Position numbers and translations under genes: made by a program. This document shows positions 24,541 through 28,967 of a stretch of 28,967 bases of DNA, piece by piece. The first letter of the stretch is position 1; the number at the start of each line of letters is the position of its first letter. The notes beneath the pieces are model-generated. The model was not told where the DNA came from and did not search any database. It saw only the letters and a list, made by a program, of their open reading frames with translations. Source of the stretch: JBNLBT01 sp050303435 (GTDB lineage: Bacteria > Pseudomonadota > Gammaproteobacteria > Xanthomonadales > Marinicellaceae). The stretch is taken from contig JBNLBT010000037.1 in assembly GCA_050303435.1 (NCBI GenBank), positions 1 to 28,967 of the forward strand, given 5' to 3'.

Positions 24541-25774
24541 AGCGCAAAGCCTCCGCCGGTTGCACCCGGGACGCCCGCCAGGCCGGGTACAGCGTGGCCA
24601 GGATGGACAGGGAAAACGCCACCACCACGATTGACACCACATCGGCGGTGTGCAGATCGGAAGTGATTTCGGAGATGTAATACACCTCCTTGGAGAGGAA
24701 TTCGGTTTGGAAAAAGCCTTCCAGCCAGCCCACGATGCCCTCGATGTTGACCGAAATCAGCAATCCGCCCAGAGTACCCAGCACGGTGCCGATCAGACCG
24801 ATCAGGGTGCCCGAGACCATGAAAATCAGCATCACCTGGCCGGCGCTCATGCCGAGGGTTCGCAGGATCGCCACGTCCGATTGCTTTTCCGTCACCAGCA
24901 TCACCAGCGTGGACAAAATATTGAACGCCGCCACCGCCACAATCATCGACAAAATAATGAACATCACCATGCGCTCGTTCTTGGTGGCCTTGAAGAAATT
25001 GACGTTCTGCTGGGTCCAATCGCGCACCCGGTAATAGGTGTCAAAAGACAGGCCCAGTTCGCGCGACACCGCCGGCGCGCGCATCATGTCATCGAGTTTT
25101 AAGCGAATGCCTTCGACGTTGTCGCCGGCGCGCAGCAGTTTCTGCACGTCGTTCAGGTGCACCAGCGCCAGACGCGCGTCAAATTCAAACATGCCGACTT
25201 CGAACAGACCGGTCACGGTGAAGCGTTTCAGCCGTGGGGTGATGCCCACCGCGGTGGTGCGGAATTCCGGCACGTACACGGTCACCTGGTCGCCCGGCCC
25301 CACGCCCAAAACCGCCGCCAGTTCGGTGCCCAGCACGATGTTGAATTCACCGGCTTGAAGTGAAACCAGCTCGCCGTAGCGCATGTGCGCCTGAAATTCG
25401 GTCACGGTGGCTTCCAGCGATGGCACGATGCCGCGCAAAGCCCCGCCCTCGGTGCGCAACCCCTGCAACATTGCTTCGGTGTCCAGATACGGCGCCGCGC
25501 CGGCCACTTCCGGGTGCGACAGGCTGTTGTCCACCGCCGTCTGCCAGTCCGGCATGGTCTCGCCGCTGTAGGCCGAAATGGTGGCGTGCGACACGGTGCT
25601 GAGCAGGCGCGCGCGCAGTTCCTTATCAAAGCCGTTCATCACGCCGATCACCACAATCACGGTCATCACGCCCAGCGCAATGCCGCCCATTGAAATCATC
25701 GAAATAAAGGAAATAAAGTGGTTTTTCCGTTTGGCCCGCGTGTACCTGAGGCCAATATATAAAGGTAAGTGCAT
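24533..25774 (-). CDS. lolC: Lipoprotein-releasing ABC transporter membrane subunit LolC/LolE (possibly LolF-type)
   Basis: The ATG at 25774 has GAGA just upstream and gives 413 residues; the longer open frame has no family match. The N-terminus LYIGLRYTRAKRKNHFISFISMISM is the hallmark of LolC/E. A TM helix at about 27-47 is followed by a ~220-residue periplasmic domain. Three TM helices then lie around residues 270-300, 315-350 and 375-400, and the protein ends WRASRVQPAEALRYE, typical of FtsX/LolC proteins. Only one membrane subunit is present beside lolD. The transporter may therefore use two copies of one protein, as LolDF systems do, unless a LolE gene lies elsewhere. lolA is divergent from it, so most of the Lol route is encoded at this site. 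Confidence 0.93.
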   Translation of the reverse strand: MHLPLYIGLRYTRAKRKNHFISFISMISMGGIALGVMTVIVVIGVMNGFDKELRARLLSTVSHATISAYSGETMPDWQTAVDNSLSHPEVAGAAPYLDTEAMLQGLRTEGGALRGIVPSLEATVTEFQAHMRYGELVSLQAGEFNIVLGTELAAVLGVGPGDQVTVYVPEFRTTAVGITPRLKRFTVTGLFEVGMFEFDARLALVHLNDVQKLLRAGDNVEGIRLKLDDMMRAPAVSRELGLSFDTYYRVRDWTQQNVNFFKATKNERMVMFIILSMIVAVAAFNILSTLVMLVTEKQSDVAILRTLGMSAGQVMLIFMVSGTLIGLIGTVLGTLGGLLISVNIEGIVGWLEGFFQTEFLSKEVYYISEITSDLHTADVVSIVVVAFSLSILATLYPAWRASRVQPAEALRYE

Positions 25775-25835
25775 AGCTTCTCGCAATTTTTTCTGCCCGT
25801 TCCCCCGCCGCGCAGAGGCCGGGTGCGTGCGCCCG

Positions 25836-25864
25836 ATTGTGCAACATTCGCAGCGGCAGCTCAA
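25836..25864 (-). promoter_or_regulatory. Promoter of the lolC–lolD–comEC operon
   Basis: On the - strand, TTGAGC (25859-25864) and CACAAT (25836-25841) are 17 bp apart and about 60-90 bp upstream of the lolC ATG. Each matches four of six consensus bases. No stronger pair is visible in this divergent region. Confidence 0.45.
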
Positions 25865-25957
25865 CCCTTTTCACTGGAAATCTCGCGCAGATTCACAGCA
25901 AATGCGGGCGAGGTCAAAACTGCGCCCCGTCTCATGTTTTGTTCAGGTGATTTTGTG

Positions 25958-25963
25958 TACAAT
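25958..25963 (+). promoter_or_regulatory. Possible -10 box of lolA
   Basis: TACAAT lies 34 bp before the lolA ATG. The -35 position (TGTTTT at 25935-25940 with 17-bp spacing) is weak, so this is a candidate only. Confidence 0.35.
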
Positions 25964-25996
25964 AAAAACCCTTTAATCCGTGTGGAAATACCCTCA

Positions 25997-26629
25997 ATGA
26001 AAACACTGATTGCATTGACCTTATGGCTGGGCCTGGGCCCGGCGATGGCGGCGCAAAGCCCCGAAGAACTGCTGGCCACCCTGCGCCAGGACTTGACCCG
26101 CGTGCAGGCCCAGTTCAGCCAATACGAGTCCCTGCCCGACGGCGTCCGGCAGGATGAAAACAGCGGCGAAGTGTGGATGGCCAGCCCGGACAAATTCCGC
26201 TGGCACTACCGCACGCCGGTGGAACAACTGATTGTGGCCGACGGCGAGAAGGTCTGGATATACGACGAAGACCTGCAACAGGTCACGGTGCGCCAGCAGG
26301 ACAACGAACTGAATCCGATTTACGTGCTGCTGGATGAAGAACTGACCCAGCGCAACTACAACCTCACCGCGGAAGGTGAGCGCGACGGCATGCAGTGGGT
26401 GCACATGCAGCCGAAACTGCCGTCGGAGGAAGTCAAATCGGTGCAGCTGGGCATTGAAGGCAACGCCCTCAAAGTGATCCGCATGACCAACCCGTTTGAC
26501 CAAATCGTGGTGTTTGAATTCAAAGACATCCAACGCAACCCAAAACTCAAAAGCGGCCTGTTTGAATTCAGTGTGCCCGAAGGCGTCGACGTGATCCGCG
26601 CGGACGCCGGCGAAATCAACGAATTCTGA
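25997..26629 (+). CDS. lolA: Periplasmic lipoprotein carrier LolA
   Basis: LolA accepts lipoproteins from the LolCDE-type transporter and carries them to LolB at the outer membrane. The open frame begins earlier, but the ATG at 25997 starts a proper signal peptide (1-18, ending AMA, then AQS) and gives the normal 210 residues. Family features are QAQFSQYE, the strand SGEVWMASPDKFRWHYRTP, VADGEKVWIYDEDLQQVTVR, and the C-terminal VFEFKDIQRNPKLKSGLFEFSVPEGVDVI. Its promoter region is shared with the divergent lolC. rarA follows 12 bp downstream and crcB overlaps rarA, so lolA, rarA and crcB are likely one operon, the usual order in gammaproteobacteria. Confidence 0.95.
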   Translation: MKTLIALTLWLGLGPAMAAQSPEELLATLRQDLTRVQAQFSQYESLPDGVRQDENSGEVWMASPDKFRWHYRTPVEQLIVADGEKVWIYDEDLQQVTVRQQDNELNPIYVLLDEELTQRNYNLTAEGERDGMQWVHMQPKLPSEEVKSVQLGIEGNALKVIRMTNPFDQIVVFEFKDIQRNPKLKSGLFEFSVPEGVDVIRADAGEINEF

Positions 26630-26641
26630 GCACCACCCGGC

Positions 26642-27922
26642 GTGCAACCCCTGGCCGACAAACTCCGCCCCACCGCGCTGGAAGACGTGGTCGGACAGGC
26701 GCACCTGGTCGGCCCGGGTCGACCGCTGGCGCGCGTGGTCGAAGGCGGGCACATGCACTCGATGGTGCTGTGGGGCCCGCCCGGCACCGGCAAAACCACC
26801 CTGGCGCGGGTGCTGTCCAAGGCGCTGGACGCGCAACACATCGATTTGTCCGCGGTGCTGAGCGGGGTCAAGGACATCCGCGCAGCGATCGAACGCGCCG
26901 AAGCCGCCCTGCCGCGAGCCACGGTGTTGTTTGTCGATGAGATTCACCGCTTCAACAAAGCCCAGCAGGACGCCTTTCTGCCGCACATGGAAAGCGGCCT
27001 GATCACGCTGATCGGCGCGACCACGGAAAACCCCTCGTTCTCGCTCAACAACGCGCTGCTCTCGCGCCTCAAGGTCTACATTCTCAAACGCATAGACGAC
27101 GACGCCCTCGGCGCCCTGTTGCAACGCGCGGTGCGTACGCTGGGCGCAGACAGCGAGGCCACCCTGGAACTTCAGGACGAACAACAACGCGCGCTGATCC
27201 AGGCCGCCGACGGCGACGCACGCCGCCTGCTCGGCCTGCTGGAAATCCTCGCCGACTATTGCCCGGAGGGGCGCGTCGATGACGCCGCGCTGGCGCTGGT
27301 GCTGTCCGGTCAGGTGCGCCGTTTTGACCGCCAGGGCGATGAATTTTACGAACAGATTTCCGCGCTGCACAAATGCGTGCGCTCGTCCAACCCGGACGCC
27401 GCGCTGTATTGGCTGGCGCGCATGCTGGACGGCGGCTGCGACCCGGCCTATCTGGCGCGCCGGGTGCTGCGCATGGCCAGTGAAGACATCGGCAACGCCG
27501 ACCCGCGCGCATTGGGGCTGTGTCTGGACGCCTGGCAGAGCTACGAGCGCCTGGGTTCGCCGGAAGGCGATCTGGCCCTGGCACAAGCGGTGGCCTACCT
27601 GGCCTGCTGCGCCAAGAGCAACGCGGTGTACAGCGCCTACAACGCCGCCGCGGCCGACGCCCGCACGCACGGCACCCAGCCGGTGCCAATGCACCTGCGC
27701 AACGCGCCCACCCGGTTGATGAAAAATCAGGGCTATGGCCAGGGCTACCAGTACGACCACGACCAGGCCGACGGCGTTGCACTGGAGCAAACCGGTTTTC
27801 CCGACGCCCTGGGTGAGAAAATTTACTACCACCCGGTGGCGCGCGGACTGGAAATTCGCATCGCTGAAAAACTCGCGCACTTGCGCGCACAGCGCGAAGC
27901 CGCGCGGAGCAAAAAAGCATGA
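26642..27922 (+). CDS. rarA: Replication-associated recombination protein RarA (MgsA)
   Basis: RarA is an AAA+ ATPase related to clamp loaders that acts at stalled replication forks. It has 426 residues and starts at a GTG 12 bp after the lolA stop. N-terminal features are PLADKLRPTALEDVVGQAHLVG, Walker A GPPGTGKTT (45-53), Walker B LFVDEIHRF (96-104) and sensor 1 IGATTENPSF (124-133). A C-terminal tetramerisation region contains RMASEDIGNADPRAL, QAVAYLACCAKSNAVY and PVPMHLRNAPTRLMK. All motifs are intact. Its stop overlaps the crcB start (ATGA at 27919-27922). Confidence 0.96.
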   Translation: MQPLADKLRPTALEDVVGQAHLVGPGRPLARVVEGGHMHSMVLWGPPGTGKTTLARVLSKALDAQHIDLSAVLSGVKDIRAAIERAEAALPRATVLFVDEIHRFNKAQQDAFLPHMESGLITLIGATTENPSFSLNNALLSRLKVYILKRIDDDALGALLQRAVRTLGADSEATLELQDEQQRALIQAADGDARRLLGLLEILADYCPEGRVDDAALALVLSGQVRRFDRQGDEFYEQISALHKCVRSSNPDAALYWLARMLDGGCDPAYLARRVLRMASEDIGNADPRALGLCLDAWQSYERLGSPEGDLALAQAVAYLACCAKSNAVYSAYNAAAADARTHGTQPVPMHLRNAPTRLMKNQGYGQGYQYDHDQADGVALEQTGFPDALGEKIYYHPVARGLEIRIAEKLAHLRAQREAARSKKA

Positions 27923-28284
27923 TCGCCAACCTCACCGCAGTGGCCCTGGGCGGCGCCTTCGGCGCCCTGTCGCGTTTTGGCCTGAACCGCCTGGTGGTGT
28001 TGTACAGCAGCCACAGCGTGCTGCTGGCCACCTTCATTGCCAACACGCTGGGCTGTTTCCTGATGGGCCTGGCCTACACCGCCTTCATCACCCGCTTTGA
28101 AGGGGTTGAAACCATCAAACTGTTCGTCACCGTCGGCTTTCTCGGCGCCCTGACCACCTGGTCGACGTTTTCCATGGAAACGGTGATCTTGCTGCAACAG
28201 GGTGAATTCCTCAAGGGCATCGGCTATACTGTGCTGACCACCGTGTGCTGTTTCACGGCATTCTGGCTGGGCATGAAAATCTGA
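27919..28284 (+). CDS. crcB: Fluoride exporter CrcB (Fluc channel)
   Basis: CrcB/Fluc is a dual-topology fluoride channel that works as a dimer in the inner membrane. The 121 residues have four TM helices. The motifs are GGAFGALSRFGLNR, the pore Asn in ANTLGCFLMGL, and GFLGALTTWSTFSMET, with the Phe and Thr residues that line the fluoride path. A single gene of ~120 residues fits the homodimeric type. It is coupled to rarA by ATGA. No fluoride riboswitch is placed in front of it, and because it sits inside the lolA–rarA message it is probably constitutive. Confidence 0.95.
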   Translation: MIANLTAVALGGAFGALSRFGLNRLVVLYSSHSVLLATFIANTLGCFLMGLAYTAFITRFEGVETIKLFVTVGFLGALTTWSTFSMETVILLQQGEFLKGIGYTVLTTVCCFTAFWLGMKI

Positions 28285-28347
28285 CCCGCAACGCCTCCAC
28301 ACCGTGGCGCGCAACGGGTCGCAACGCAGTGAAGAGGAATGCAAACC

Positions 28348-28967
28348 ATGCTGAAAACCGCCGCCGCATTGATCGGCCTGTGGCCCCTGTGGCTGGGCGC
28401 GCAAACCGCCCCGCCCGGCACCGAAGTGCTGGTCTTCGACCTGGACATCCAGGGCGATGAAGTGCGCATCAACAAACCGGTCAACATCTCCAAACACCGC
28501 GGCTACGATTCACAACCGCATTTCAGCGCCGACGGCCAGGCCGTGTATTTCACCCACAGCGAAGGCGAACAAACCGAAATCTACCACCATTCACTGAGCG
28601 ACAAGAAAACCGCCGCCTTCACCCACAGCCCGGAAAGCGAATACTCGCCGACGCCCATGCCCGACGGCGATCTGATCAGCGTGGTGCGCGTCGACGCCGA
28701 CGGCAGCCAGCACGTCTACGCCCTGCACCCCAACGCCGAATTGGACAGCGTGTCGGCGCAAAAACGCAGCACCGTCACCCAGGTCGGCTACCACAACTGG
28801 GGCGCCGACGGCAGCCTGTGGATGTTCGTGATCAACGAACAACAGGGCGATCTGTACTACCAGCGCCCGGACAACAAAGCGGTCAAACTCAGCGCCAACA
28901 TCGGCCGCGCGCTGGTCACCGACGCCACACGCAGCCAACTGCACTACGTCGACAAAAACCCCGAAAC
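28348..28967 (+). CDS. Secreted TolB-like (WD40/PD40) beta-propeller protein, partial
   Basis: The frame runs open to the end of the window, so only 206 codons are seen. The ATG at 28348 has GAGGA 9 nt upstream; an ATG at 28339 in the same frame is too close to that site. A short signal peptide is likely (MLKTAAALIGLWPLWLGAQT). PD40-type blades follow, with the hallmark GYDSQPHFSADGQAVYFTHS and ESEYSPTPMPDGDLISVVRV. The third blade is less regular (YHNWGADGSLWMFVIN). Such propellers appear in TolB and in exported proteins that bind partners or act as peptidase-associated domains; the missing C-terminus could carry more. It is 63 bp from crcB and may be in the same operon. Confidence 0.75.
   Translation, partial: MLKTAAALIGLWPLWLGAQTAPPGTEVLVFDLDIQGDEVRINKPVNISKHRGYDSQPHFSADGQAVYFTHSEGEQTEIYHHSLSDKKTAAFTHSPESEYSPTPMPDGDLISVVRVDADGSQHVYALHPNAELDSVSAQKRSTVTQVGYHNWGADGSLWMFVINEQQGDLYYQRPDNKAVKLSANIGRALVTDATRSQLHYVDKNPE

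Noticed and set aside
26021..27880. 619-codon open frame on the - strand
   Set aside because: It runs antisense to lolA and rarA, both with intact family motifs; its His/Val/Gly-rich sequence is the usual by-product of G+C-rich codon use on the opposite strand.
27860..27918. Fluoride riboswitch before crcB
   Set aside because: crcB starts inside the rarA stop, so the upstream sequence is rarA coding sequence, and no riboswitch-like motif was seen.

Overview
The window looks like a chromosomal segment of a G+C-rich gammaproteobacterium (composition judged by eye, not computed). The ald–ftsK and lolA–rarA–crcB gene sets, an Rnt-type RNase T, an hpd/hmgA/fah/maiA tyrosine cluster, a lolC–lolD–comEC operon and a tRNA-Ser(GGA) with encoded CCA all fit that class. 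The lolC–lolD–comEC order and several secreted proteins of unknown function suggest the Xanthomonadales/Lysobacterales side of the class, but this is inference. Most of the window is core genome; the accessory flavour is concentrated in the first 9.4 kb.

Layout. 1–393: end of a secreted beta-helix (choice-of-anchor Q-like) protein. 512–2791 (-): a CadC-type membrane winged-helix regulator with a TPR-rich periplasmic part. 3071–7297 (-): an OmpR-type response regulator and histidine kinase, followed by a secreted protein with two spondin domains. The promoter regions of the regulator and of the spondin gene both carry TCAC-type half-sites spaced exactly 11 bp (two and four copies), so the pair probably forms a small regulon. 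7560–8708 (-): a secreted protein whose C-terminal domain matches that of the spondin protein. 9022–9532: a tRNA-Ser pseudogene split in its T-loop by a roughly 250-bp hairpin-rich insertion, then the intact tRNA-Ser(GGA). 9613–11248: a small methyltransferase and a divergent HxlR-regulator/membrane-protein pair.

11569–14904 (+): ald and ftsK, 3 bp apart. 14914–19402: a MarR repressor divergent from hpd–hmgA–fah, which overlap by ATGA junctions, then maiA with its own promoter. Together these enzymes convert 4-hydroxyphenylpyruvate to fumarate and acetoacetate, and a perfect 18-bp palindrome in the divergent promoter is the likely operator. 19410–21477: rnt (-) and an OmpA-like protein (+) with a strong promoter and a classical terminator. 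21575–25774 (-): lolC/E–lolD–comEC with overlapping genes. 25997–28284 (+): lolA, rarA and crcB, then a truncated secreted beta-propeller protein at the window edge.

The most interesting points are the 11-bp-phased operator arrays that tie the two-component system to the spondin gene, and the structured insertion inside the tRNA-Ser copy. No transposase, integrase, CRISPR array or rRNA was seen.
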